A stretch of DNA of 63,866 bases from an uncultured bacterium (GTDB lineage Bacteria > Verrucomicrobiota > Lentisphaeria > Victivallales > UBA1829): assembly GCA_900548385.1 (NCBI GenBank), contig URKJ01000027.1:1-63866 (forward strand), read 5' to 3'. Made by a program: the position numbers and the translations under genes. The notes beneath the pieces are model-generated. The model did no database searches, was not told the DNA's origin, and saw only the letters and a program-made list of their open reading frames with translations. This document shows positions 26,817-35,661 of this stretch, piece by piece; position 1 is the first letter of the stretch; every line of letters begins with the position of its first letter.

Positions 26817-29800
26817 ATGTCTGTACATAATATCGGATTTGTTCGTTTTTTTCTACTCGCAGGATTGTGCGCCGGTCTCCACGGTGCACAGGTGGATTTT
26901 TCCGGCGCCATTCTTCAGCGGACGGAAAACGGGATGAACATCCGGACCAACGGGAAAATTTCCGCCCGGATCCTGACAGTTCCGGCAGAGAGCGTATCCG
27001 CATTGTCCGCGGAAGTGCGGAACAATGAAATCACGCTTGATACAGAGCGTTTCTTCGCGGAGCCCGATCCCCGGAAAAAAGCCGTAGTCCGTTTTTACGG
27101 TCCAACCGTTTCGGAGGCAGCCCTTTCTTCTCCGGATGAATTCCCTGCCCGTTTTAATTGTTTTGAGCTTCCGGTCAAAGGTCCGGCGGGAGGTCGCCTG
27201 ATTCTGCGCTTTGAAGGCGTGCGGACGGGAGGAAACAAGCATTTCATTTCACACCATGACATGGTTCTCGCCGGAACGGAGCAGCGGCTTCTCATCCGGG
27301 ATAAAATGCCGACGGATATGAAACATTTCTGGATGGTCGCCGTTATCCAGAGCCCCGGAAAATTCGTTCTCGGAGCTCCGCGCTTCCGTACGGAAACGGA
27401 ACGGGAGAAAGCATTGGATCCCTCGGTCAACCATCTTTCCAACGGCGGAGCGGAAAATGGGTTCGATGGGACCATGTATCTGCCGTTTGAGCTGAAGGCT
27501 CATGCGTCTACGGGAAAATTTCTTTGCTGGAATGAAAAATGGGAAGACCCTTACAAAACGGATCTTGCACTTGATCCGGACAACGCTTACGCAGGCACAT
27601 ACTCGTTCCGTTTCCGGATCAATGCAAAAACTCTGCCGTCCACACGGGGAGGCATCTTTCTTTTTGAACCGGTTCCATACCAACCGGGAAAGCCGATCTG
27701 TTTTTCTGTTTACCTCAGAGCCGACCGCCCTGCGGAAGCCGCTTTGGAACTGACATTCGGCAACGGAATCGGCGCGGTTAAGGCGGTTCAACTTGGGACG
27801 GATTGGCGAAAGTATGAGCTTTTTATTCCCGTATGGGGACGGCAGGGGAGCGGCTTCCGGCTTCAGGGAGACGTCCTTCAGACATTTCACACCCCGCCCG
27901 GTCTGCTGATTCCGAAAGTTACGATTCCGCACAATGTCACTGTCTGGATGGATAATGCCGGAGTTTTTCTCGGTGGAAAAGGTGAGTTTCGCGATACGGC
28001 CTCTGTATATTTCCGCAGGGCGGGGCTTGACCGGAACGACCATCTGTATGCACCGGGGGAAACGATTCGGGCAGAACTGGAATTAGAGGGCGCTGACGGA
28101 GCTCCCGTCAAGGCGAAGCTTTTTTACCGGATGGAGGATTTCTTCGGCCGTACCGTGATGCAGTCCGGAACGAGATACCCGGTCTTACGCGGGAAAAAGC
28201 GCTTGAAGGAATCGTTTCAGATCAAGCCCCCGGCAAATTTGAGAGGCCCGCTGAACCTTGTATTCACGGTACAGACAGCGGACGGGAAGAAAGCGGAAAG
28301 AGCCTTTTATCTGGGAATCGCCGAGCCGTTCGCGGGACTCAACAAGCGGTTTTCCATGGAACTGCCCGCGTCACAGAACGTCAAGGCGGTGATCCCTCTT
28401 CTCAAACGGTTCGGGATAGGCACCGTGCGGATCGGTGGAGCGTCCGGCGGAAGGAAGGCGGCGTTCCTCAACACGCCTTTTCTGCGTGACGCCGGGGTTG
28501 ATGTCGTGATGAATTACAGCATTACGTCTCAGCGAAGAAAAAATCCGTCTTTGACAATGGACCGGCTTCTTCAGGAGTTCCGCGATTATATGACGAAATA
28601 CAAAGGGAACATTGCGGTTCTGGAAACGGAAAACGAAGCAAATCTGTTCATGTCGCTCTCAGAAAACCGAACATGGATCAAAGCGATGAGCCGGATTGTC
28701 CGGGAGGTCGCGCCGCACATCATGATTGCCGGCCCCGCCGCTTGCAGAACTGATTTTGCCTGGCTGGAGGGAATTCTTGCCGATGGCGGCGCGGAAGCCC
28801 TTGACATTGTTTCCGAACATCCCTACCGAAAATATCCGGAAGCTCCCGATTACGGCGAGGACGTTCAGGCGGTACGCCGCCTGCTTGACCGCTGGAAGCC
28901 CTCTTTGCGGCATTATGCCACCGAAGCGGGGCATGTTCAACCGCCAGCTTTGCCGCACAATATGCTGTATGGCTATGTCCGGACCGCCATGGCGCGTGAT
29001 TTACGGATGATGCTGCTCGGATTCGGAAACGGATTGAGTTCCTACAATCAGTTCGCACTCTGCATGTGGGCATCCGGCATCGGCTGGAACAGCGTATACA
29101 TGGGAAACCGGGAGACAAACGGGACGGTTCTTCCTGCTCCGATCCTTTTTGCGATACGCAATGCCGCAGACCGTATCGGAAACGGAAACGCGGCAGGACG
29201 CATCAGGCTCGGATACAATTACCGCGCATTCCTTTTCGATAAGGGAAATTCCCGTACCGCGGTCCTCTGGAAATTCAACGGGGGTGATGCCCGGTTCCGC
29301 CTCCGTTCCGGGGACGCTCCGAATGTCAGGCTTTACGATATGGTGGGAAGTCGTCTGGATCCGGCAAACACCTTCACTGTCGGGGAGTTTCCCGTCTACC
29401 TGGAATCCGGGCTTTCCGCCGGGGAGCTGGAACAACTTATCCGGCGAGCCGAAATCCGGGAACATTCCGGAAAAATGTTTCAGGCGGACGCTCAAGTGGT
29501 GGCGCCGAATATGTTCCAGGTTAATCTCCGCAATCTCGGCACGAAAATCGCTGACGGTGTCCGGGTCCGGGTGGAGAACGCCGCCATGATCGACGGTCCC
29601 TCCGAGCAGCATTTCAGCACTCTGGGACCGGAGGAGCTCCGGAGCGTTTCCTTCCGCCTCAAAGACGCGGTCGGTCCTGCTCCGCGCAAAATCTCCCTGA
29701 TGCTCCTTTCTCCGGACGGATACACGGAAAAGATCAATTTGAATCTTGCCGCTGTGACTGTGCCAAAGGCGGAGGGACTGACGATCGACGGAAAACTTAA

Positions 29801-30413
29801 CGACTGGCCCGCCGGAGCCCCGATCATTCTGGATCAACGGAACGCGGTTGTCCGCGAAAAGTCCCTCTGGCGGGAAAAGGAGCGGAAAATCCGGGCGGAG
29901 CTTCGCTATGCGTGGGATGACAACTTTTTCTATCTCGCCGTTACCGTTTTCAAGGCGGATTTGAATGGAAGCCCCAATATGTCAAAACCCGATGCTCTCT
30001 GGCTTTACGACAGTCTTCAACTCTGTCTTGACCCGCTTCACAACGGAAAACCGGATGATCGGTCATTCAGCGACGATGATTTTGAATACAGTCTGGGCGT
30101 TGTCGCCGGGAAGCCTACCGTTTTTCGCCGGACCGGTTCGAGCGCTGTCTACGACAGTCTCCTGAAAGCTCCCGGAATCGCCCCGGAAGTCCGGTTTGCT
30201 GTCCGTTCGGAACCGGGAAAAACCATCTACGAGGCGGCATTTCCGCGGCAGGCGGTCAGTCCGTTCCAGCTGCGGGCGGGAAGCCTGATGCGGAGCAGCA
30301 TCATCGTCAATCTGCATGAACAGGGAAAACGGATCGGCTATCTGGAACTCACTCCCGGAATCGGAGATACAAAGTCCCCCGGCAAATGGATGGATACCGT
30401 TCTGCTGCCGTAA
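26817..30413 (+). CDS. Large secreted clan GH-A glycosidase with C-terminal CBM9-like domain
   Basis: A 1198-residue protein with a signal peptide (residues 1-23, ending CAGLHGA). Two beta-sandwich modules occupy about 25-500. The barrel (about 510-800) carries LETENEAN with acid/base Glu607 and HYATEAGH with nucleophile Glu703, so the clan GH-A pair is intact. A C-terminal CBM9-like module spans about 970-1198: it begins LTIDGKLNDWP, includes AYAWDDNFFYLAV-like strands, and ends FPRQAVSPFQLRAG then GKRIGYLELTPG. CBM9 modules bind sugar ends or bridge enzymes to substrate. AAAGGAG precedes ATG 26817. It is the last gene of the operon beginning at 22629. The substrate is unknown; rhamnose-containing glycans are suggested by the operon. 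Confidence 0.78.
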   Translation: MSVHNIGFVRFFLLAGLCAGLHGAQVDFSGAILQRTENGMNIRTNGKISARILTVPAESVSALSAEVRNNEITLDTERFFAEPDPRKKAVVRFYGPTVSEAALSSPDEFPARFNCFELPVKGPAGGRLILRFEGVRTGGNKHFISHHDMVLAGTEQRLLIRDKMPTDMKHFWMVAVIQSPGKFVLGAPRFRTETEREKALDPSVNHLSNGGAENGFDGTMYLPFELKAHASTGKFLCWNEKWEDPYKTDLALDPDNAYAGTYSFRFRINAKTLPSTRGGIFLFEPVPYQPGKPICFSVYLRADRPAEAALELTFGNGIGAVKAVQLGTDWRKYELFIPVWGRQGSGFRLQGDVLQTFHTPPGLLIPKVTIPHNVTVWMDNAGVFLGGKGEFRDTASVYFRRAGLDRNDHLYAPGETIRAELELEGADGAPVKAKLFYRMEDFFGRTVMQSGTRYPVLRGKKRLKESFQIKPPANLRGPLNLVFTVQTADGKKAERAFYLGIAEPFAGLNKRFSMELPASQNVKAVIPLLKRFGIGTVRIGGASGGRKAAFLNTPFLRDAGVDVVMNYSITSQRRKNPSLTMDRLLQEFRDYMTKYKGNIAVLETENEANLFMSLSENRTWIKAMSRIVREVAPHIMIAGPAACRTDFAWLEGILADGGAEALDIVSEHPYRKYPEAPDYGEDVQAVRRLLDRWKPSLRHYATEAGHVQPPALPHNMLYGYVRTAMARDLRMMLLGFGNGLSSYNQFALCMWASGIGWNSVYMGNRETNGTVLPAPILFAIRNAADRIGNGNAAGRIRLGYNYRAFLFDKGNSRTAVLWKFNGGDARFRLRSGDAPNVRLYDMVGSRLDPANTFTVGEFPVYLESGLSAGELEQLIRRAEIREHSGKMFQADAQVVAPNMFQVNLRNLGTKIADGVRVRVENAAMIDGPSEQHFSTLGPEELRSVSFRLKDAVGPAPRKISLMLLSPDGYTEKINLNLAAVTVPKAEGLTIDGKLNDWPAGAPIILDQRNAVVREKSLWREKERKIRAELRYAWDDNFFYLAVTVFKADLNGSPNMSKPDALWLYDSLQLCLDPLHNGKPDDRSFSDDDFEYSLGVVAGKPTVFRRTGSSAVYDSLLKAPGIAPEVRFAVRSEPGKTIYEAAFPRQAVSPFQLRAGSLMRSSIIVNLHEQGKRIGYLELTPGIGDTKSPGKWMDTVLLP

Positions 30414-30517
30414 CTGCTGTACGATCAGCCAGACCGTCAGAAGGAAAATCCCTTTTACAGGAAACTCTGTCGACAGAAAAAAGCCAATCTTTTTGAATTT
30501 GACTCAGTGGAGAAAAA

Positions 30518-30928
30518 ATGCCTCTTCAGAAAATTGACATTGGGCTTTCCAACCTTCCCGTATCGCACCGCGACAACGGGAAGACTCTGCTTGAACCTGC
30601 AGAAAAAGCATACCTGGAACAGAGCTCGGTCACAGTCGAAAGCTGCCGGGGCGATCAGCTCCTCCATTGGTTAAATCGCCGGAAGAGATCGCGAGCCATT
30701 CACAACAGCCTGATCAAAGAGACCAGCATCGCCAAAGAGGTAAAATTCAAAATCGAAGCTCCCCCCGGGGAGCAGATCTGTCGTTTCACATTTCCCCGCA
30801 CAGCCATCCGCCCGTTAGAATTGCGGTCAGGCGGTACGATGCGCAACAATGTGCGGGTCAAATTCCGCCGCAACGACAAGCGGATCGGCTATCTGCAAAT
30901 TACTCAGGAGACAGGAGAAATGAAATGA
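30518..30928 (+). pseudogene. CBM9-domain remnant, frameshifted
   Basis: A 136-codon frame whose last 80 residues align closely with the C-terminus of the CBM9 module of the preceding gene: FPRTAIRPLELRSGG against FPRQAVSPFQLRAGS, and DKRIGYLQITQETGE against GKRIGYLELTPGIGD. The homology continues past the stop, but in the next frame (KSPDKWKNTVLP against KSPGKWMDTVLLP). At the junction (30919-30929) the five bases ATGAA are repeated in tandem, which accounts for the shift. The first 40 residues are not recognisable. It is probably the tail of a former neighbour gene; it could still be translated. Confidence 0.65.
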
Positions 30929-31671
30929 AAAGTCCGGACAAATGGAAAAATACCGTTCTTCCGGTGCGGGAAAACTCTCCGAAGAGTGCCCCGCTTCCCA
31001 AAATATCGAATTTCGGCATCAGTGGAGCCAACTCGACAAAAGTGCTGACCCTGGAACTTCCCAAAGCGCTCAGGCAAAACCCGACTCTGGCGGTTGTACT
31101 GGTCGGCACCAATGACAGCTGCAACTCGCATGCTTTAATCGAACCAATGAAATTCCGACAGAATTTGAGTGCCATTTCAACCGCACTGGAGCAGCACGGA
31201 GCCAAAGTAATCCTGATGACCCCGCCCCCTTTCAGCGAAACGCTGTTACTGGAACGTCACCACAAAGACGCCTACAGTTCAAAGTTGCCGGTCGAACGGG
31301 CACACGCCTTGCGGAAGATCATCCGCGAGGAGGCGGCCAAAAACAACCGCTTTCTGCTGGATCTCGAACCTCTGTTTCTGCCGTACGGCGTTGATGGCAA
31401 AGCCTCTTTGCTGACCAACCCGGCAAACTCTCCACACCGGGATGGGCTCCATCCGAATGCGGCAGGTTACCGTTTGATCGCCTCCGAACTGGCGGCTTTG
31501 ATCCAGAACCATCGCCTCAATGCAACCCGCATTGTCTGCCTTGGCGACAGTATCACCTACGGGGTCTACTGTGACCGTCCCGGAACCCCGGATGGAAATT
31601 CATACCCGGCGCTTCTGCAACAGCTTTTACGGCACTCCCCCTCTTTAAAACAACAGAACTGTACGCAATGA
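30925..31671 (+). CDS. SGNH-fold hydrolase with motif blocks in permuted order
   Basis: A frame of 248 residues starting ATG 30925, which overlaps the preceding stop (ATGA) and has AGGAG at 30913-30917. The first 15 residues are the end of a CBM9-like module. The SGNH blocks come in the order II (NFGISGANS), III (VLVGTNDS), V (DGLHPNAAGY, with the catalytic Asp-x2-His) and then, at the very C-terminus, block I (VCLGDSITYG, with the nucleophile Ser). In ordinary SGNH/GDSL hydrolases block I comes first. The protein stops just where block II would be expected and starts just there too. It may be a circularly permuted esterase or a leftover of a tandem SGNH protein. Activity is uncertain. Confidence 0.6.
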   Translation: MKSPDKWKNTVLPVRENSPKSAPLPKISNFGISGANSTKVLTLELPKALRQNPTLAVVLVGTNDSCNSHALIEPMKFRQNLSAISTALEQHGAKVILMTPPPFSETLLLERHHKDAYSSKLPVERAHALRKIIREEAAKNNRFLLDLEPLFLPYGVDGKASLLTNPANSPHRDGLHPNAAGYRLIASELAALIQNHRLNATRIVCLGDSITYGVYCDRPGTPDGNSYPALLQQLLRHSPSLKQQNCTQ

Positions 31672-31701
31672 AAACAATCGTCTACTGCGAATGGTCCAAA
31701 T

Positions 31702-31750
31702 AAAAAACGACTTTATGAGACATTCGCTCTGAAATGCTCCATAAAGTCGT
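31702..31750 (-). terminator. Terminator of tRNA-His
   Basis: On the minus strand an 11-bp stem (31740-31750 with 31707-31717), with further pairing inside, is followed by a run of six T (31702-31707), directly after the tRNA. Confidence 0.85.
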
Positions 31751-31762
31751 GCTAACCTCAAA

Positions 31763-31840
31763 TGGGGTGGTAAACGGGACTTGAACCCGCGACCTCCTGG
31801 GCCACAACCAGGCGCTCTAACCAACTGAGCTACAACCACC
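31763..31840 (-). tRNA. tRNA-His (GTG)
   Basis: The minus strand folds as a cloverleaf of 78 bases including an encoded CCA (31763-31765). The D arm TAGCTCAGTTGGTTAGAGC, anticodon loop with GTG (in GGTTGTGGC), and T arm GCGGGTTCAAGTCCCGT are all present. The extra 5' G (position -1) faces discriminator C73, a hallmark of tRNA-His. The acceptor stem has a U6:U67 mismatch and a G7:U66 wobble. Confidence 0.95.
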
Positions 31841-31893
31841 ATTCGCGTGATGAAACGTAATATAATCCGTAAATACAATTATGCAAGCAGATT

Positions 31894-32691
31894 TCACGCT
31901 TTTTCTTCAACTTTTTTCGCTTCGTTCCATAAAGACTCCATCTCATCAAGCGAACTCTCTTCCAAAGTCCGCCCCCGCTCCGATAAACGGCGCTCAATGT
32001 AACGGAAGCGGGTGCCGAATTTCCGGTTCGCTCGCGCAAGCAATTCTTCACCGCTCGCACGCTTGCGGAAACGGGACAGATTCGCAACCGCAAACAGCAA
32101 GTCGCCGATCTCTTCATCCGTATGTTCTTCATCGCCGGAATTCAAAGCGGAACGGACTTCGTCCAACTCTTCCTGAATCTTGTCCAGAATCTGTCTCTGC
32201 TCCGTCCAGTCAAACCCGTACCTGGAAACCCGTTTCTGCAACTTTTCCGCCTGAAGCAGTGAAGGACAATGATATGCAATGCCGTCCAGAACCGATTTGC
32301 GTTCCTGTTTCTCCTGCTTTTTCACCCGCTCCCACACGCCGAGAACCTCCGAGGAACTTCCGACCGATTCCGAACCGAAAACATGCGGGTGGCGACGGAT
32401 CATTTTTTCCGCAATCGCATGAACCACATCACGGAAAGAGAAACAACCGCGCTCTTCCGCAATCAGGCACTGCATGACAATGTTCATCAGCAGATCACCG
32501 AGTTCCTCGCACATCTCCCGGTCGTCTTCCGCATCAATCGCGTCCATCAGTTCGGCACACTCTTCCATAAAACATTTCTTCAGCGAAGAATGGGTCTGCT
32601 CCCGATCCCACGGACAACCCTCCGGAGAACGCAGTTTCCGCATGACCGCCAACAAATCCTCCATCGTTTCCGTTCCGAATTCCGTATTCAT
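31894..32691 (-). CDS. mazG: Nucleoside triphosphate pyrophosphohydrolase MazG
   Basis: A 265-residue MazG that hydrolyses NTPs and dNTPs to monophosphates and so clears aberrant nucleotides. Two MazG domains are seen: the first with CPWDREQTHSSL and the metal-binding EECAELMDAID...EELGDLL set, the second with ELDEVRSAL and DEEIGDLLFAVANLSR. Length matches E. coli MazG. ATG 32691 has AAGGAG nine bases upstream and overlaps the stop of the ABC-F gene (ATGA), so the longer frame to 32739 is not needed. Co-transcribed with the upstream ABC-F gene. Confidence 0.95.
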   Translation of the reverse strand: MNTEFGTETMEDLLAVMRKLRSPEGCPWDREQTHSSLKKCFMEECAELMDAIDAEDDREMCEELGDLLMNIVMQCLIAEERGCFSFRDVVHAIAEKMIRRHPHVFGSESVGSSSEVLGVWERVKKQEKQERKSVLDGIAYHCPSLLQAEKLQKRVSRYGFDWTEQRQILDKIQEELDEVRSALNSGDEEHTDEEIGDLLFAVANLSRFRKRASGEELLARANRKFGTRFRYIERRLSERGRTLEESSLDEMESLWNEAKKVEEKA

Positions 32692-34586
32692 TTGAACTGC
32701 TCCTTTTTTGATTCCAGTTCTTCCCAGCGGACGTAACACTCATCCAGACGCGTCCGGCAGGCTTCCAGTTCTTCCTGAAGAGCCGACGACTCCCTGCCGT
32801 GAAGCGTGAAGAAATCCGGTGAGGAAAACAGCGTTTCGATCTCGGCGATCCGCGCTTCCGTTTCCGCGATCTTCACTTCCAGCGACTCCAGTTCGCGCTC
32901 TTCCTTGTAACTCAGTTTTTTCGGCGGATTTTTCGGAGTGGACGGCGGCGTTTTTCCGGGCTTCGCCTCCTCCCTGCGCTTGCGTTCCGCCTCCTGCTGC
33001 CCGGCAAGACGCTCCGCGCGCTTCTGCGCGTAATACTCATAATCCCCGACCGTCGTCGTAATTGAGCCGCCCGGTTCAAATGCGATAATGTGGCTGCAAA
33101 CCCGGTTCAGGAAATAACGGTCGTGGCTGACTACGATCAGACAGCCGTCGTAATCCGCAAGCGCCTCCTCCAGAATCCGCAGGGTAATAAGATCCAGATC
33201 ATTGGTCGGCTCGTCAAGAATCAGAAAGTTTCCACCGCCCTTGAGAATTTTCGCCAGCGTCAGCCGCGCCTTTTCTCCGCCGGAAAGACGCTTTACCTGC
33301 GTATTGATCCGTTCATCCTCAAACATGAAACGCTTGAGATACCCCCAGATGGAAATCCGTTCCTCTCCGAGATTGATGGTCTGATGTCCCTCCCCGATCT
33401 CTTCGCAGACCGTTTTTTCCGGGTTCAGCTCCACGCGCGCCTGATCAATATAATTGAATTCAACGGTCGGCGCGACGAACACTTCCCCCGAATCCGGGGA
33501 AAGCTGCTGCGTAATCAGCTTCAGAAGCGTGGTCTTGCCCGCGCCGTTCGGACCGACAATGCCGATTTTATGGGAAGCGGTGAATTCAAACGAGAAATCG
33601 CGGATGATCGTACGTCCGTTCCGCGAAAACGTGACATTTTTCAGGTCCACGACCTTGTTGCCGAGATGGGAGGCCTTCGGGATCACCAGTTCGATCTGCC
33701 CTGTCCGCACGGGCGCGCTTTGAGCGGCGATTTCGTCATAGCGCTTCAAGCGTCCCAGATTCCGGCGCAGACGCGCTTTCGGCGAACGGCGGACCCAGTC
33801 GATCTCCCGGCGTAAAAAACTCTTGCGGCGGGCTTCCGCCTGATCTTCGGCATATTCGCGTTCCTCCTTGGCGGCGAGAAAATCGGCATAGGAACCTTCG
33901 CAGGAGAAAAATTTTCCGTTGTCCAGCTCAATGATCCGGGTCGCGATCCGGTCGAGAAAATAACGGTCGTGCGTAACGAACAGGCACGCTCCGCGATACC
34001 CGGCGAGGAATTCTTCGATCCCCGCGATCGTTTCCACATCCAGATGGTTGGTAGGTTCGTCAAGCAGAAGCAGATCGGGTTCGCTGATGATCGTGCGGGC
34101 AAGCATGACACGCCGCAGCTCTCCTCCCGAAAGGGAAGCACACGGACGCGACGGATCCGGAACTGCGAGTTTTGCAAGCGTGATCTCCAGTTTTTTCTCC
34201 GGCAGCCATGCATCGTGCCAGGTAAGCTGATGCTCCAAAGCATCATGTTCCGGCGAATCCGGCGGAAGCGACTCATACCGTTTCAGCAGGGAATCGAAAT
34301 ATGCAAGCCCTTCCCGGACCGCCTGTTCAACCGTGAGTCCGGCGGGCGGCTCGAACGTCTGCGGCATATAGGCGATACGGATCCCGCGCGCGACGCTGAT
34401 GTCTCCGGTGGACGGCTGTTCCTCTCCGGCAATGATTTTCAGAAGGGTTGATTTGCCGCATCCGTTGCGTCCGACCAAAGCAACCCGTTCCCCGTCCTGA
34501 ACCGACATTGCGGCATCCCGAAACAGGGTCTGCCTCCCGATTTCCAAATTCAGATGTTCCACGTTCCAAAGCACTCTGCCGGCCAT
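32688..34586 (-). CDS. ABC-F family ATPase (Uup-like)
   Basis: A 632-residue soluble protein with two ABC cassettes and no membrane segments. Cassette 1 has GRNGCGKST, LSGGELRR and LLLDEPTNHLD; cassette 2 has GPNGAGKTT, LSGGEKARLTL and LILDEPTNDLD. The linker between them is helical and positively charged, and the last 100 residues (about 535-632) form a coiled coil with a Lys/Pro-rich hinge (KPGKTPPSTPKNPPKK), as in Uup, which binds DNA or ribosomes. ABC-F proteins act on translating ribosomes. AAGGAG precedes ATG 34586; mazG follows with an ATGA overlap. Confidence 0.92.
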   Translation of the reverse strand: MAGRVLWNVEHLNLEIGRQTLFRDAAMSVQDGERVALVGRNGCGKSTLLKIIAGEEQPSTGDISVARGIRIAYMPQTFEPPAGLTVEQAVREGLAYFDSLLKRYESLPPDSPEHDALEHQLTWHDAWLPEKKLEITLAKLAVPDPSRPCASLSGGELRRVMLARTIISEPDLLLLDEPTNHLDVETIAGIEEFLAGYRGACLFVTHDRYFLDRIATRIIELDNGKFFSCEGSYADFLAAKEEREYAEDQAEARRKSFLRREIDWVRRSPKARLRRNLGRLKRYDEIAAQSAPVRTGQIELVIPKASHLGNKVVDLKNVTFSRNGRTIIRDFSFEFTASHKIGIVGPNGAGKTTLLKLITQQLSPDSGEVFVAPTVEFNYIDQARVELNPEKTVCEEIGEGHQTINLGEERISIWGYLKRFMFEDERINTQVKRLSGGEKARLTLAKILKGGGNFLILDEPTNDLDLITLRILEEALADYDGCLIVVSHDRYFLNRVCSHIIAFEPGGSITTTVGDYEYYAQKRAERLAGQQEAERKRREEAKPGKTPPSTPKNPPKKLSYKEERELESLEVKIAETEARIAEIETLFSSPDFFTLHGRESSALQEELEACRTRLDECYVRWEELESKKEQFK

Positions 34587-34626
34587 AAACTCTCCTTGCG
34601 TTTTCCGGTAATATACAGCAGGAACG

Positions 34627-35649
34627 TCAATTATTCCAGTTCATCGGAGAAATTGCCAGCAGCGGCTTCAGTTCCAATGCGTAACGCTCATAAAAACTCA
34701 GTTCCCGGAATGTCTGCGCAACCTGCGACAGCCGCAAATTCCGCTCTTCGGAGGAAACAAGCGAACATTGCAGATTCCAAGCCAGCCATTGCAGATTTGC
34801 CGAATATCCGGCATGGATGACAGGAGCCCAATCGGAACGCCGCGTCTGACGGTGCTTCCGATAGCCGTTGAGCATGGAACGTACACAGTTCTTTCGCAGC
34901 GGAGCAGCAGATTCAGCACACCAGTGAATCAATGCTTCCAAAAATTCCAGATCGGGGTTGACCGGCCCGGCAGCCTCCCAGTCTATGATCCGCGGACGTT
35001 CTCCGGACCACAGAATATTTTTCGGATCGAGGTCACGATGACTGAGCAGGGTTTCCGCCGACAGCTGTTCGACGGCATCCGCTGCCAAACGGTTCCAGTA
35101 CTCCAGCGCTTCTTTCCTCTCTTCCAGCTCCCCGCACCAGGGCATATTACGGCTCCGCCCGTCCAGTACAAGCCGTTCCCAGTCTATCACAGGACAGGAA
35201 AACGGCAGAAACGACGTATCTGGATCCGGCTGCAAGTTCAACGAATGAATTTTTCCAAGCAGTTCACCGACTTGCCCCGTGTGATATTCCGTAAGGGAAT
35301 TGCCAAACAACGGGCTTCCGTCACAGAAAGGAAAAATCAGGAACCAGTTTTCCGCATGAAAAATAAGCTGCGACCCGTCGAAACGAAGAGCCGCCACAGC
35401 AGGGACCGTACCGGACAGTCTTTCGGCGATGGCCTCAGACAACCGGATATTGCCTGCCGCTTCGGGACGCTTCATCACGCCGGGGTTCAGATGCTTGACG
35501 GCATAATTCCCGATGGAAGTCTTGACGGCATATATCCGGTGCATCAGCCCGCCGGTCAGGATGTCCGGCGGGGCGGCAAGAGTTCCCAAACGCATTTTCT
35601 GCAGCAGAGACGGCAGAATTTCCTCAAAACGGTTTTCAGAGAATTGCAA
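34627..35649 (-). CDS. Aminoglycoside-phosphotransferase-fold kinase
   Basis: A 340-residue protein of the APH/choline kinase fold. The catalytic loop LSHRDLDPKNILW (Brenner motif H-x-D-x4-N) and the metal-binding IIDWEAAG (in place of DFG) are intact, and an N-terminal lobe with YAVKHL supplies the nucleotide-binding lysine. Relatives phosphorylate small alcohols such as choline, homoserine or sugars; resistance to aminoglycosides should not be assumed. The start is a TTG with GGAG six bases upstream; ATG 35595 is an alternative without a site. It follows the beta-glucuronidase gene by 12 bases and is probably in the same transcript. Confidence 0.8.
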   Translation of the reverse strand: MQFSENRFEEILPSLLQKMRLGTLAAPPDILTGGLMHRIYAVKTSIGNYAVKHLNPGVMKRPEAAGNIRLSEAIAERLSGTVPAVAALRFDGSQLIFHAENWFLIFPFCDGSPLFGNSLTEYHTGQVGELLGKIHSLNLQPDPDTSFLPFSCPVIDWERLVLDGRSRNMPWCGELEERKEALEYWNRLAADAVEQLSAETLLSHRDLDPKNILWSGERPRIIDWEAAGPVNPDLEFLEALIHWCAESAAPLRKNCVRSMLNGYRKHRQTRRSDWAPVIHAGYSANLQWLAWNLQCSLVSSEERNLRLSQVAQTFRELSFYERYALELKPLLAISPMNWNN

Positions 35650-35661
35650 AGAACGCTCCGG

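Noticed and set aside
30667..30924. Upstream extension of the SGNH frame from ATG 30667
   Set aside because: It is the out-of-frame reading of the CBM9 remnant (Gln/Arg/His rich) and has no homology; ATG 30925 has the ribosome binding site.
31645..31878. 77-codon minus-strand frame across tRNA-His
   Set aside because: It reads through a tRNA and its terminator.
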